From assembly GCF_024639605.1 (NCBI RefSeq), contig NZ_JAHEHZ010000018.1, forward strand, positions 1 through 35,743: a stretch of 35,743 bases of DNA. Reading direction: 5' to 3'. Shown here piece by piece: positions 15,753-24,751 of this stretch. Each line of letters begins with the position of its first letter. The first letter of the stretch is position 1. The translations under genes and the position numbers were made by a program. The notes beneath the pieces were generated by a model. It saw only the letters and a program-made list of their open reading frames with translations. It ran no database searches and was not told the origin of the DNA. This DNA comes from Roseobacter sp. (GTDB taxonomy: Bacteria; Pseudomonadota; Alphaproteobacteria; Rhodobacterales; Rhodobacteraceae).

Positions 15753-16018
15753 TGGTTCAGGCCTTTTGTCTTTCGGGGCCGGTTACGCAGGTCTGCGCGG
15801 GGGCCGGGTTTCGGATTCTGTCCCGTCGGGCGGGCGTCACGTGCGTTTAGGGCCATGGCCCGCAGTTGTCCAACCCTTAATTGGGTGAGGCGCGCAAAAT
15901 ACTGCGAATTCCGTGCTGTGCAAGCGGTTTTTCAGCGGGTTGTGCGGTGCTGGCGCGGGCTTACGAAATCCTGGTGTTTTCGCCCTATTGGGTTTCATTG
16001 GAGAAAAGGAGTGAGAAC
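15753..16018. other. Divergent intergenic region between rpmF and the Ala/Pro-rich ORF
   Basis: These 266 bases must contain the promoter for rpmF-plsX-fabH (minus) and for the plus-strand ORF at 16019. Open frames crossing it have no ribosome site and look like noise. I see no clear -35/-10 pair, riboswitch or strong hairpin. Confidence 0.4.
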
Positions 16019-16498
16019 ATGATTTCAGCTACAGCTGTTACGCCACCCGTTATTTCAAACGCACCGCCTGCACCGCCGGTACCTGTTGAAACACCTGTCC
16101 CGGGGCCCGGAAAAAGCACGGCACCAGGCCAACTGGCAAAGATCGCAGTCGCAGAGGCCCGTGCCGCTGGTGTCGAACTGCCGTCAAATGCCCAGGGACT
16201 TGCGGCCTCGCAGATTGCAAAGGGGGCTGACCCTTCGGCGCTCTTTACGCTGCAGACCACGCAGGATGCTGCATCAACGGACGGTACGCAGGCGCCTGGA
16301 ACCGCAGGTGAAACGCCTGCATCCGGCGGCACGCCGGCGACTGACGACGGCGCCTCTGTCCCTGCCGGGCCAGAGCAAGCGGCGGCGGAGACCGCAGAGA
16401 CCGCAATGGCGGCAGCACTTGCCTACCAGACCAGTGCCGCACTGCTTGCCGGGTCGGGCGACAGCTCCGCACAGGTCGCGCTGGATCTGCTGAGCTGA
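16019..16498 (+). CDS. Ala/Pro/Thr-rich protein of unknown function
   Basis: This is a 159-residue protein. The ATG at 16019 has a textbook AAAAGGAG 8 bases upstream; the frame is open further to 15881 without a better site. Residues 10-36 are Pro-rich (PPVISNAPPAPPVPVETPVPGPG). Residues 37-76 are more structured-looking (QLAKIAVAEARAAGVELPSNAQGLAASQIAKG). Residues 85-125 are Ala/Gly/Thr low complexity. The C-terminus (126-159) is an Ala-rich helix. There is no signal peptide or membrane span and no recognised family. It lies on the opposite strand between rpmF and DUF177, two genes that are often adjacent elsewhere. Confidence 0.7.
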   Translation: MISATAVTPPVISNAPPAPPVPVETPVPGPGKSTAPGQLAKIAVAEARAAGVELPSNAQGLAASQIAKGADPSALFTLQTTQDAASTDGTQAPGTAGETPASGGTPATDDGASVPAGPEQAAAETAETAMAAALAYQTSAALLAGSGDSSAQVALDLLS

Positions 16499-16645
16499 AC
16501 GGAGGGGCGACGGTCAAGGTTTCCCGGCTGATCGCCCGCCGCTCCGGGATGCGCCCGGTGGGTTGGGCAGGTGCGTGCCTGTGTACGGGCAAGACCGTCC
16601 TTGCAGAGTTGAAAGGGTGAGGGGCTGTCGTCCCGCTCGCGGGCG

Positions 16646-17203
16646 TCAGTCGTCCCCGTCTGGTGTCTCCAGCTGATCCCGCAATCCGGCGAGCCCTGCG
16701 AACGGCCTTGCATCTTCATCGCGCATTGGCTTTTTGCCGGGTTCGGTAAAGACGGCTTCTTTCAGCTCGGCGCCCGGCGCACGCGGATAAAGCGGTACCG
16801 CAAGCACCAGCGCCTCTGTCATCACAGCCGCAGGATCGATCCAGCGCCCGAGTGCTTCGGTGGTGTCGTCCTCCGGCATTTCGGCCTCGGGTGCATCAAC
16901 GTCGGTAAAATCGCGCTGAAAAAGCCTCGTTACAGGAACATCGATTCGCGTGGTGACGGGCTCAAGCGTGACACCGCAGGGCTGCACGATCGTGGCCCCG
17001 AGAACGGCCTCCAGCCGCCAGTCGGCTGCACCCTCCGCCCGAAGACTGCCGGTAAAGGACAGTTTGCGCAGATCAGAGAGCCCCAGCTCTGCGCCGATCT
17101 GCTTTGTACGCGCCGTGTCGGGCCTCAGAGAAAAGGAAGTCACAGCGTTCTGCGCCAGGTCGGCAACGCGAAGCGCCGTGTCGGAGGGAGGTGTCTGCTT
17201 CAT
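16646..17203 (-). CDS. DUF177 (YceD-like) protein
   Basis: This protein of about 185 residues matches the alphaproteobacterial DUF177 pattern: LRVADLAQNAVTSFSLRPD near the N-terminus, LGLSDLRKLSFTGSLR (about 40-55), CGVTLEPVTTRIDVPVTRLF (about 80-100), and an acidic middle followed by WIDPAAVMTEALVLAVPLYPRAPG (about 120-145). The family is thought to bind rRNA and is typically encoded just upstream of rpmF. Here 147 non-coding bases and a plus-strand ORF separate the two. I placed the start at 17203; the longer frame from 17230 cannot be excluded because AAGGAA lies rather far (about 12 bases) from the chosen ATG. Confidence 0.85.
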   Translation of the reverse strand: MKQTPPSDTALRVADLAQNAVTSFSLRPDTARTKQIGAELGLSDLRKLSFTGSLRAEGAADWRLEAVLGATIVQPCGVTLEPVTTRIDVPVTRLFQRDFTDVDAPEAEMPEDDTTEALGRWIDPAAVMTEALVLAVPLYPRAPGAELKEAVFTEPGKKPMRDEDARPFAGLAGLRDQLETPDGDD

Positions 17204-17291
17204 GCGTGATACTTTCGTTCCTTGAACCATGGGCCTGGCATGGTGTAAGCGGGATAAAAGCCAAAGGCGCCAGGGGCAAGAGGGCAGACGA

Positions 17292-17768
17292 ATGCAAAGC
17301 AGTACACTGTCGAGGAAAAGCGGCCCGGCCGTGCGCCGTTTATGCTGTGCGCTAGCGATGTGCGCGGCGCTCGCCGCCTGTGGCGCGACTTACCGCAACC
17401 ACGGATATGTGCCCACAACAGAAGAACTTGACCAGATCGCGGTCGGTGTCGACACCCGCGCCAGCGTCGAGGAAACCCTCGGGTCATCGGCCGCAGGATC
17501 GGTGTTGCAGGATGACGCGATGTATTTCGTGCGCAGCCGGGTAAAGAACTTCGCGCTGCTGGAATCCGAAGTGGTCGAGCGGACGATTGTCGCGATCAGC
17601 TTTGACAGCGCCGGTGTGGTCCGGAACGTCGAAACCTTCGGGCTGGAAGACGGGCAGGTGGTGCCACTGGCGCGGCGCGTCACCGACACCACGGTCGAGG
17701 GCCGCACCTTCCTTGGTCAGCTCTTTGGCAATATCGGACGGTTTACCCCCAGCGGCATCGACGGCTGA
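17292..17768 (+). CDS. BamE-like outer-membrane assembly lipoprotein
   Basis: This is a 158-residue lipoprotein. The signal peptide has RR in its n-region and a hydrophobic core, and the lipobox LAAC places lipidated Cys at residue 30. The mature domain has the SmpA/OmlA (BamE) pattern: GYVPTTEELDQIAVGVDTRASVEETLGSS, then FVRSRVKNFALLESEVVERTIVAISFDSAGVVRNVETFGLEDG. BamE supports the BAM complex that folds outer-membrane beta-barrels. GAGGG precedes the chosen ATG; the frame is open to 17229. It is divergent from DUF177 and 67 bases before olsB. Confidence 0.88.
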   Translation: MQSSTLSRKSGPAVRRLCCALAMCAALAACGATYRNHGYVPTTEELDQIAVGVDTRASVEETLGSSAAGSVLQDDAMYFVRSRVKNFALLESEVVERTIVAISFDSAGVVRNVETFGLEDGQVVPLARRVTDTTVEGRTFLGQLFGNIGRFTPSGIDG

Positions 17769-17835
17769 TCGCTGTCACGCGGCCGTGACCTGCCCGTGGT
17801 AACGGGACGCAGACCTCGTTTGCGGGAGACACGCC

Positions 17836-18561
17836 ATGCGTGAGCTGATCAGAGGCCACCTCAAAGCCCGCCGGGCAGCGGATGCAAATGACATGGCCCG
17901 CGCACTGGCGCTCCGGGTTGCCGCATTCGGGGCCGCAGGCGCACAGACAGCCGATGTTTTCGATCAGCAGTGCACGCAGGTTCTTATCGAGGATCTGCAC
18001 ACCGGCGAACTGCTGTGCTGTTTTCGTCTGATGCAGATGACACCGGATGCGCTTACCCGCAGCTACTCCGCGCAGTTCTATGAGCTTTCCGGGCTGGCAC
18101 AACACGATGGTCCGATGATTGAGCTGGGGCGGTTCTGTACCGCGCCGGGGCTGCGCGATCCGGATGTTCTGCGGCTGGCCTGGGCATGGATCGCCCGCCA
18201 GGTGGATGCAGCCGGTGTGACGCTGCTTTTTGGATGCTCGTCTTTCAGGGGTACGCAGACGACTGATTATCTCGATACCTTCGCGATGCTGCGCGCCCGC
18301 CATCTCGCGCCGGAACGCTGGCTGCCGCGGGTCAAAGCGCCGGAGGTTTTTCGCTTTGCGGCCCGGTTGCGGCGTAAACCGGATATCAGAACCGCAATGG
18401 CGCGGATGCCGCCACTTTTGCGGTCTTATCTGATGATGGGTGCCTGGGTCAGCGATCACGCGGTGGTGGACCGTCAGATGAACACACTGCATGTTTTCAC
18501 CGGGGTCGAAACCAGCGCCATTCCACCTGCGCGTAAACGGCTGCTGCGCGCCATTGCCTGA
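17836..18561 (+). CDS. olsB: Ornithine-acyl-ACP N-acyltransferase-like GNAT
   Basis: This is a 241-residue GNAT-fold protein with the OlsB pattern: VFDQQC...VLIEDLHTGELLCCFRL, IELGRFCTAPG (about 95-105), AWAWIARQVDAAGVTLLFGCSSF (115-137), then LMMGAWVSDHAVVDRQMNTLHVFTGVE near the C-terminus. OlsB makes lyso-ornithine lipid from ornithine and 3-hydroxyacyl-ACP. GGGAGA precedes the ATG. olsA, often adjacent, is not here: the next gene is an ABC-F ATPase. Assignment is by remembered family pattern; specificity within the family is inferred. Confidence 0.85.
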   Translation: MRELIRGHLKARRAADANDMARALALRVAAFGAAGAQTADVFDQQCTQVLIEDLHTGELLCCFRLMQMTPDALTRSYSAQFYELSGLAQHDGPMIELGRFCTAPGLRDPDVLRLAWAWIARQVDAAGVTLLFGCSSFRGTQTTDYLDTFAMLRARHLAPERWLPRVKAPEVFRFAARLRRKPDIRTAMARMPPLLRSYLMMGAWVSDHAVVDRQMNTLHVFTGVETSAIPPARKRLLRAIA

Positions 18562-18638
18562 CCGGCGGGGCGGTGATTTTTTCGGCCTGTCGCACGCCAG
18601 CCGTTGACGCGGCTGCCGCTCCGGCATAGCTGGCTGGC

Positions 18639-20450
18639 ATGGCCCGTGTCCCTTTGCTGCAGCTTACAGATATTTCGCTGACTTTCGGCGGTGATCCCGT
18701 TTTTGACGGGCTCAGCCTTGTCGCTCAGCCCGGCGACCGCGTGGCACTGGTGGGACGCAACGGCTCGGGCAAATCGACGCTGATGAAGGTGATGGCCGGG
18801 CTGGTCGAGCCTGACCGTGGGGAGGTCATCGCCGGGCCCGGTGTTTCCGTGGGATATATGGAGCAGGACCCGGACCTGTCGGGGTTTGCGACGCTGGGTG
18901 ATTTTGCGGCTCATCTGCTGGAGCCTTCGGAGATGTACCGGGTCGAACGCGCGGGCGAGGGGCTCAAGTTTGACCCCGCCCGGCCGGTGGAAACCGCCAG
19001 CGGCGGAGAACGGCGGCGCGCGGCACTCGCGCGGCTGATGGCGGGGGAGCCCGATCTGATGCTGCTCGATGAGCCGACGAACCATCTGGATATCGAGGCC
19101 ATTGCCTGGTTGGAAAATGAGCTGAAACAAAGCCGCCAGGGGTATATTATCATCAGCCACGACCGAGCGTTTCTGCGCGCGCTGACGCGGGCGACGCTCT
19201 GGATTGATCGCGGTGTCGTGCGCCGTCAGGAAAAGGGTTTCGGTGATTTCGAGACCTGGCGCGATGCGGTATGGGAAGAAGAAGACACCCAGCGTCACAA
19301 GCTCAACCGCAAGATCAAAGCCGAGGCCCGCTGGGCCGTGGAAGGCATATCCGCGCGCCGCAAGCGCAATATGGGCCGGGTGCGCGCCTTGCAGGATCTG
19401 CGGGCGGAACGCGCCGCACAGATCAGCCGCCAGGGCACGGCTGCCATGGCGCTTGATCCGGCCACGAAGTCCGGCAAAAAGGTCATCGAGGCCAGGGGCA
19501 TCACAAAATCGTTCGGCGACCGGACGATTCTGCGGCCCTTCAGCCTGACCGTGCAGCGCGGTGACCGGATTGCGCTTGTCGGGCCCAACGGTGTGGGCAA
19601 AACCACGCTGCTGAATATGCTGATCGGGCGCGAGGCGCCGGATGAGGGCGAGGTAAAGCTGGGCACGGGACTGAGTGTGGCGCTCTTTGATCAGGGGCGC
19701 GACGCGCTTGATCCGGATATGACGCTCTGGGACAGTCTGACGGGGGATCCCGATATGCGCGTCTCGGGTAAGGCCGACCAGATCATGGTGCGCGGTGCAC
19801 CCAAACATGTGGTCGGGTATCTCAAGGAGTTTCTCTTTGACGAGGCTCAGGCGCGGGCGCCGGTGCGTGCGCTTTCGGGGGGCGAAAAGGCGCGATTGCT
19901 GCTGGCGAAACTGATGGCCCGGCCGGGCAATATGCTGGTGCTCGATGAACCGACCAACGATCTGGACGTGGAAACGCTCGATCTGCTGCAGGATATTCTG
20001 GGCAGTTACGACGGCACGGTTCTGCTGGTCAGTCATGACCGTGACTTTCTTGACCGTGTCGCTGCGACGACGATCGCCATGGAGGGGGACGGTCGCGCGA
20101 CGGTCTATGCCGGCGGCTGGAGCGATTACATCAGTCAGCGCAAGACCACCCAAAGCCGCACGCAGGCCGCGCCTGTAAAGTCTGGGACGCCCGCCGCGGA
20201 AAAACCGCAGGCTGTGCCGAAAGAGGGCCTGAGCTTCACGCAGAAACACCGGCTGGACGCTTTGCCGGCGGAGATCGAGCGGCTGGAGGCGGAGATTGCT
20301 AAGCTGGAAGAACTGCTCGGTGACCCGGATCTTTTCGAGCAGAACCCGGTGAAATTCGGCAAGGCGACCGATGCGCTGGTGGAGCGGCATGCAAAGCTCG
20401 ATGCCGCGACAGAAGAGTGGCTGATGCTGGAAGAAAAAGCCGCCGGCTAA
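18639..20450 (+). CDS. ABC-F family ATPase (Uup-like)
   Basis: This is a 603-residue protein with two ABC domains and no membrane segments. The first has Walker A GRNGSGKST (39-47), signature SGGERRR and Walker B LMLLDEPTNHLD. The second has GPNGVGKTT (315-323), LSGGEKARLLLAKL and MLVLDEPTNDLD. A charged interdomain linker (HKLNRKIKAEARWAVEGISARRKRN) and a C-terminal coiled coil (about 530-600) match Uup, whose tail binds DNA or ribosome-associated structures. ABC-F proteins act on ribosomes or recombination intermediates. The ribosome site is weak. The stop overlaps the convergent MOSC gene by 4 bases. Confidence 0.93.
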   Translation: MARVPLLQLTDISLTFGGDPVFDGLSLVAQPGDRVALVGRNGSGKSTLMKVMAGLVEPDRGEVIAGPGVSVGYMEQDPDLSGFATLGDFAAHLLEPSEMYRVERAGEGLKFDPARPVETASGGERRRAALARLMAGEPDLMLLDEPTNHLDIEAIAWLENELKQSRQGYIIISHDRAFLRALTRATLWIDRGVVRRQEKGFGDFETWRDAVWEEEDTQRHKLNRKIKAEARWAVEGISARRKRNMGRVRALQDLRAERAAQISRQGTAAMALDPATKSGKKVIEARGITKSFGDRTILRPFSLTVQRGDRIALVGPNGVGKTTLLNMLIGREAPDEGEVKLGTGLSVALFDQGRDALDPDMTLWDSLTGDPDMRVSGKADQIMVRGAPKHVVGYLKEFLFDEAQARAPVRALSGGEKARLLLAKLMARPGNMLVLDEPTNDLDVETLDLLQDILGSYDGTVLLVSHDRDFLDRVAATTIAMEGDGRATVYAGGWSDYISQRKTTQSRTQAAPVKSGTPAAEKPQAVPKEGLSFTQKHRLDALPAEIERLEAEIAKLEELLGDPDLFEQNPVKFGKATDALVERHAKLDAATEEWLMLEEKAAG

Positions 20451-20914
20451 AGCAACGAGACCGGATCGCCTTCGCGGATTGTGCCGCCGGTCAGGATCGA
20501 ACAGTTCAGCCCCGAGCGGTGTTCGAGCAGGTCACAGACCGTTTTGCCGGTGATCATGTCAATATAGCGACAGGGCGTATTGAGCCGTCCGCCACGCAAT
20601 ATGACCTCGCCCACCCGGAACTCGCGTCCCACCAGATGATTGAGCGGCACGTCACGCACAGTGAGGTTGCGGCGGTGCTCATGAGGTTCAAGCGTAATGT
20701 CGTGATCACGCGCCAGCGCTTCCAGCGTCTCGATCTCTGTCAGTGTTACTTCGCGCACGTCGGGCAGGTTTGAATAGGTGCCGCTGTCCACGCCCCGCGC
20801 ATACCGGTCGCCTGCAAGCCCGACGCCGGGCAGACACTGTATGGCGCGGTGCGCTGTCATGGGCGCGCGGGCCTCAGGGGCCGTATGGATGTGCAAAAGC
20901 AGTCCCAGCCACAT
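20447..20914 (-). CDS. MOSC-domain protein
   Basis: This is a 155-residue stand-alone MOSC domain, related to the C-terminus of molybdenum cofactor sulfurase and to YiiM/mARC-type enzymes. Visible landmarks are LPGVGLAGDRYARG (28-41), REVTLTEIETLEAL, HRRNLTVRDVPLNHLVGREFRVGEVILRGGRLNTPCRY with the conserved Cys, and a C-terminal GGTIREGDPV. Stand-alone MOSC proteins are predicted to handle sulfur carried on a conserved Cys. It lies 17 bases after the SDR gene on the same strand, so the two are probably one transcript. Confidence 0.88.
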   Translation of the reverse strand: MWLGLLLHIHTAPEARAPMTAHRAIQCLPGVGLAGDRYARGVDSGTYSNLPDVREVTLTEIETLEALARDHDITLEPHEHRRNLTVRDVPLNHLVGREFRVGEVILRGGRLNTPCRYIDMITGKTVCDLLEHRSGLNCSILTGGTIREGDPVSLL

Positions 20915-20931
20915 GGGGTTTCTCCTTGTTA

Positions 20932-21687
20932 TCAGCGCATGCGCAGCGCGCCGTCGATACGGATCACTTCGCCGTTCAGATAGCCCGCACTCACGATGAA
21001 GCCGGCAAGGGCGGCGTATTCCGACGGATCACCGAGGCGCGGCGGGCAGGGGACGTCAGCGGCAAGCTGTGCCTGCACCTCTTCACCCAGACCCGCAAGC
21101 ATCGGCGTCATGAAAATCCCTGGTGCGATGGTCATCACCCGGATACCGCTGCGCGCCAGATCCCGGGCCATTGGCAGGCAGAGCCCCACGACACCGCCTT
21201 TGGAAGCGGCATAGGCCGTCTGGCCTTTCTGCCCGTCGAAGGCCGCGATGGAGGCGGTATTGATGATCACACCGCGCGCGCCGTCTTCATCCGGGTCGTT
21301 GTGCTGCATCGCGTCCGCCGCCAGTCGCGCGACGTTAAACGTACCCACCAGATTGATGTCGATGGTGCGCTGAAAGAGCCCCAGCGGATGCGGCCCGTCG
21401 CGCCCGGTTGTTTTGGCGGCATCCGCGATGCCGGCGCAGTTCACCGCGACCGTAATGCGGCCCATCCTGTCCCGCGCCAGATCAAGCGCTGCCTGCACAG
21501 AGGCCTCGTCGGTCACATCCGTCTGCGCGAAGTATCCGCCGGTATCAGAGGCCACAGCCGCACCGCGGTCCGCATCCCGGTCGAGCAGGGTTACCTGTGC
21601 GCCATGATCTGCAAACCAGCGTGCCGTGGCCTCTCCGAGACCAGATGCACCACCGGTGATGATCGCTGCTGTTTCCGTCAGTTTCAT
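20932..21687 (-). CDS. Short-chain dehydrogenase, 3-hydroxyacyl-CoA dehydrogenase type 2-like
   Basis: This is a 251-residue SDR. The NAD-binding [10 protein letters not shown] (about 11-20), the Asp of [17 protein letters not shown], the catalytic Tyr-x3-Lys in TAYAASKGG and a C-terminal [18 protein letters not shown] resemble the HSD10 / 3-hydroxy-2-methylbutyryl-CoA dehydrogenase group. A role in isoleucine or fatty-acid beta-oxidation is inferred from that resemblance. GGAGGA precedes the ATG at 21687 ([13 protein letters not shown]); the longer frame from 21714 has no good site. It is followed by the MOSC gene. Confidence 0.9.
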   Translation of the reverse strand: MKLTETAAIITGGASGLGEATARWFADHGAQVTLLDRDADRGAAVASDTGGYFAQTDVTDEASVQAALDLARDRMGRITVAVNCAGIADAAKTTGRDGPHPLGLFQRTIDINLVGTFNVARLAADAMQHNDPDEDGARGVIINTASIAAFDGQKGQTAYAASKGGVVGLCLPMARDLARSGIRVMTIAPGIFMTPMLAGLGEEVQAQLAADVPCPPRLGDPSEYAALAGFIVSAGYLNGEVIRIDGALRMR

Positions 21688-21766
21688 GCTCTTGCTCCTC
21701 CGGGTTTGCTGCACGTCAGGTTTGCAGCCATCCGCCCCCCTGCGCGCAGACGGAACACGCCATTGC

Positions 21767-23017
21767 TTAACCCAGCTGCACCAGCGCGTGACGCTTTTTG
21801 CCGGCGCTCAGTTTGATCGGCGACGACAGCGCCGCCGCATCGATCATCAGGCCTGCGTTGGTCAGCGGCTGGTCATCAAGGCGCGCGCCGTTCTCCGCAA
21901 TCAGACGTTTGGCCTCTTTGCCGGAACCTGCGAGCCCGGATTTCACAATCAGCTGCACGATCGAGATCCCGTCGCCCAGATCTTCTGCGGACAGGTTCAG
22001 CGTCGGCAGATCGTCCCCGACGCCGCCCTTTTCAAAGACCTCACGCGCAGTCGCCTCGGCAGCAGCAGCCGCCTCCGCGCCGTGCAGCAGTGTGGTGATC
22101 TCGCCCGCAAGCCGGATCTTGGCCTCGTTAATCTCCGCGCCGGCGAGTGCCCCCAGACGGTCGCATTCATCCACCGGCAGTTCGGTATAGAGTTTCAGGA
22201 AACGCCCGACATCGGCGTCCGTGGTGTTGCGCCAGAATTGCCAGAACTCATAGGGGCTCAGCATATCGGCGTTCAGCCAGACCGCACCCGACTGCGATTT
22301 CCCCATCTTCCTGCCGTCCGAGGTGGTCAGCAGCGGCGATGTCAGACCATAGACCTCGCCATCGATCACACGGCGCGTGAGATCTATGCCGTTGACGATG
22401 TTGCCCCACTGGTCCGAGCCGCCCATCTGCAGAATGCAGCCATAGCGCCGGTGCAGTTCCATGAAGTCATAGGCCTGCAAAATCATATAGTTAAACTCAA
22501 GAAACGACAGCGATTGCTCACGGTCGAGCCGCGATTTCACGCTCTCAAAAGACAGCATCCGGTTGATCGAGAAATGCCGTCCGATATCGCGCAGGAAATC
22601 GAGATAATTGAGATCATCAAGCCATTCGGCGTTATTGATCATCAGCGCATCCGTGGGGCCGTCACCATATTTCAGATAGGCGGAAAAGACGTCTTTGATG
22701 CCCGCGATATTGTCGTCAATCGCCGCGGGTGTCAGGAGCGGGCGTTCATCGGCGCGAAAGGACGGGTCCCCCACCTTCGTTGTGCCGCCGCCCATCAGGG
22801 TGATCGGTTTATGCCCGGTTTTCTGCAGCCAACGCAGCATCATGATCTGAATGAGTGAGCCCACATGCAGCGATTTTGCGGTCGCATCAAAGCCGATGTA
22901 GCCGGGCTGCACGCCCGACATCAGCGCATCATCGAGACCCTGATAATCCGTGCAGTCCGCCAGAAAACCGCGTTCGGTCATAACGGCGATAAAATCTGAT
23001 TTCGGGTGCCAGGTCAT
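21767..23017 (-). CDS. tyrS: Tyrosyl-tRNA synthetase
   Basis: This is a 416-residue class I synthetase charging tRNA-Tyr. The HIGH equivalent is HVGS (51-54) in [15 protein letters not shown]. The KMSKS equivalent is KMGKS (237-241). The tyrosine pocket [12 protein letters not shown] is present. A C-terminal S4-like RNA-binding domain (about 350-416) ends the protein. I placed the start at the ATG at 23017 ([13 protein letters not shown]); the frame remains open to 23341 but that part is antisense to anmK. It is divergently arranged with anmK, a pairing common in alphaproteobacteria. Confidence 0.97.
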   Translation of the reverse strand: MTWHPKSDFIAVMTERGFLADCTDYQGLDDALMSGVQPGYIGFDATAKSLHVGSLIQIMMLRWLQKTGHKPITLMGGGTTKVGDPSFRADERPLLTPAAIDDNIAGIKDVFSAYLKYGDGPTDALMINNAEWLDDLNYLDFLRDIGRHFSINRMLSFESVKSRLDREQSLSFLEFNYMILQAYDFMELHRRYGCILQMGGSDQWGNIVNGIDLTRRVIDGEVYGLTSPLLTTSDGRKMGKSQSGAVWLNADMLSPYEFWQFWRNTTDADVGRFLKLYTELPVDECDRLGALAGAEINEAKIRLAGEITTLLHGAEAAAAAEATAREVFEKGGVGDDLPTLNLSAEDLGDGISIVQLIVKSGLAGSGKEAKRLIAENGARLDDQPLTNAGLMIDAAALSSPIKLSAGKKRHALVQLG

Positions 23018-23081
23018 CTTGCTTGCTCTCTGCGGTGAATGCGCCCACTCTATAGGCGGTGAAATCGTAAAGGAAAAGGCT

Positions 23082-24206
23082 TTGAGCAGGGCCATCCCGA
23101 AAACCGGATCCGTCACAGCGCTGGGGGCAATGAGCGGCACATCGCTGGATGGCGTGGATGCAGCCGTTATCCGCACAGACGGCGTGACAATCGGAAGCTT
23201 TGGTGAGAGCGGATACCGCGCGTACACCTCAGAAGAACAGCACATCCTGTCGGCGGCTCTGGGCCAGTGGTCGGGACCTGCAGCAGAGGCTGCAACACGC
23301 ATCGTCCAGCAGGCACATGAAGAGCTTCTGGCGCGATTCACAGGCGTTGACCTGGTGGGCTTTCATGGCCAGACGCTTGCCCATGCCCCGCGGACACGCG
23401 GCACGTATCAGGCCGGCGACGGGGCAGCACTCGCGCAGGCGCTTGGCCGCCCGGTCGTCTGGGATTTCCGCACAGCGGATGTAGACCTGGGCGGTGAAGG
23501 CGCGCCGCTTGCGCCGTTTTTCCATTTTGCCTGCGCGCGTCATATCGGTGCCACCGGCCCGCTTGCGTTTCTGAACCTCGGTGGGGTGGGTAACCTGACA
23601 TACATCGACCCGTCATTTGAGCGACCTGAAATGCCTGGCGCTTTGCTGGCTTTTGACACTGGGCCGGCCAATGCGCCGCTGAATGATCTTCTGCGTGCGC
23701 GGCGGGGCACAGCTTTCGATAAAGACGGCGCAATCGCGAGGTCCGGCACGGTTGAGAAGGGCGCGCTTGAGCTGTTTCTGGCTGAGCCATACTTTGCACG
23801 AATTCCGCCCAAATCATTGGACAGGAATGATTTTTCGCAGATGGTCGCGCTGGTGAGCGAGCTCGGAGACGCTGATGCGGCGGCCACGCTGACAGCCATG
23901 TGCGCAGCAGGTGTGGCGGTCGGTATGCAGCACTGTCCCACGTTGCCCGACCGGGTGCTGGTCACCGGTGGCGGGCGTCATAATCCGGTGCTGATGGAGA
24001 TGCTGAGCGTATCGCTCGACTGTCCCGTCATGCCGGTGGAAGAAGCGGGCCTTGACGGCGATATGCTCGAAGCCCAGGCCTTTGCCTATCTGGCTGTCCG
24101 TGTGGCGCGTGGCCTGCCGACATCCTGCCCGGGGACAACCGGGGTGCGCGCAGCAGCAGGCGGCGGCATCGTCAGCCTGCCCGAAGCGCAGGCGCAGGCG
24201 GGCTGA
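23082..24206 (+). CDS. anmK: Anhydro-N-acetylmuramic acid kinase
   Basis: This is a 374-residue kinase that opens and phosphorylates anhMurNAc to MurNAc-6-P in peptidoglycan recycling. The ATP-binding [16 protein letters not shown] (15-30) is intact. [13 protein letters not shown], the catalytic Asp region [12 protein letters not shown] and [13 protein letters not shown] follow, with [14 protein letters not shown] near the C-terminus. I chose a TTG start at 23082 because AAAGGAAAAGG stands directly upstream and the length then fits the family; the frame is open to 22950, but that part is antisense to tyrS. No in-frame ATG precedes the MSGTS motif at a workable distance. It complements nagZ at 7952. 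Confidence 0.93.
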   Translation: MSRAIPKTGSVTALGAMSGTSLDGVDAAVIRTDGVTIGSFGESGYRAYTSEEQHILSAALGQWSGPAAEAATRIVQQAHEELLARFTGVDLVGFHGQTLAHAPRTRGTYQAGDGAALAQALGRPVVWDFRTADVDLGGEGAPLAPFFHFACARHIGATGPLAFLNLGGVGNLTYIDPSFERPEMPGALLAFDTGPANAPLNDLLRARRGTAFDKDGAIARSGTVEKGALELFLAEPYFARIPPKSLDRNDFSQMVALVSELGDADAAATLTAMCAAGVAVGMQHCPTLPDRVLVTGGGRHNPVLMEMLSVSLDCPVMPVEEAGLDGDMLEAQAFAYLAVRVARGLPTSCPGTTGVRAAAGGGIVSLPEAQAQAG

Positions 24207-24284
24207 AGCGACCGGCATCCGCCTTAAGGGCTCTCAACGCGCAACCGGGACCGCGCAAGGGCACGCCTCAATGCCGCCCTGCGG

Positions 24285-24704
24285 TTACCCGCGCGGGATG
24301 TCGAATTCCGGTGGTGCCAGCGTGAACCCCTCAAACTGAAATCCGGGCGAGACGGTACAGCTCACAAGGGTCCAGTCGCCGGTGCTGCGCGCGGCCTGCC
24401 AGTGATGCGCAGGAACGATGATCTGCGGATCCGCCCGGTGCAGATCCGGACCAAGCTCACGATCCTGCGCGGGCCCCTCATCGGTGGCACTGACCGAGAG
24501 GATCAGCGGCGCACCTGCATGCCAGAGCCAGATCTCAGTTGCATCGACCCGGTGCCAGTGGCTTGTCTCACCCGCTGCCAGCAGGAAATAAATGCAGGTG
24601 CCTGCGGGCCGCCCGGAACCTGATGCGACCCATGTCTGGCGGTAGTGGCCGCCTTCAGGATGCGGGGCGAGGTTCAGATGCGCGATGATCTCTTGTGCTG
24701 TCAT
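24285..24704 (-). CDS. Cupin family protein (DUF985)
   Basis: This is a 139-residue single-domain cupin. Diagnostic stretches are LNLAPHPEGGHYRQTW (10-25), IYFLLAAGETSHWHRVDATEIWLWHAG (38-64) carrying the His cluster likely to bind a metal, and VPAHHWQAARSTGDWTLVSCTVSPGFQFEGFTLA. This is the pattern of DUF985, whose role is unclear. It is divergent from the FAD oxidoreductase with 47 bases between the starts, so they may share a control region. Confidence 0.9.
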   Translation of the reverse strand: MTAQEIIAHLNLAPHPEGGHYRQTWVASGSGRPAGTCIYFLLAAGETSHWHRVDATEIWLWHAGAPLILSVSATDEGPAQDRELGPDLHRADPQIIVPAHHWQAARSTGDWTLVSCTVSPGFQFEGFTLAPPEFDIPRG

Positions 24705-24751
24705 CGTCTCAGGCTAGTCTGGGCGCAGCTGCGGGCCAAGGGGGAAAGCCG

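Noticed and set aside
14552-15850. Plus-strand open frame of 432 codons
   Set aside because: It is antisense to plsX and rpmF, both certain genes. It is rich in His, Arg and Gln and has no ribosome site.
18474-20390. Minus-strand open frame of 638 codons
   Set aside because: It lies antisense to the ABC-F gene, whose motifs are complete. Its composition is the His/Arg/Gln/Pro-rich look of a reverse-strand shadow in GC-rich DNA, with no ribosome site or recognisable domain.
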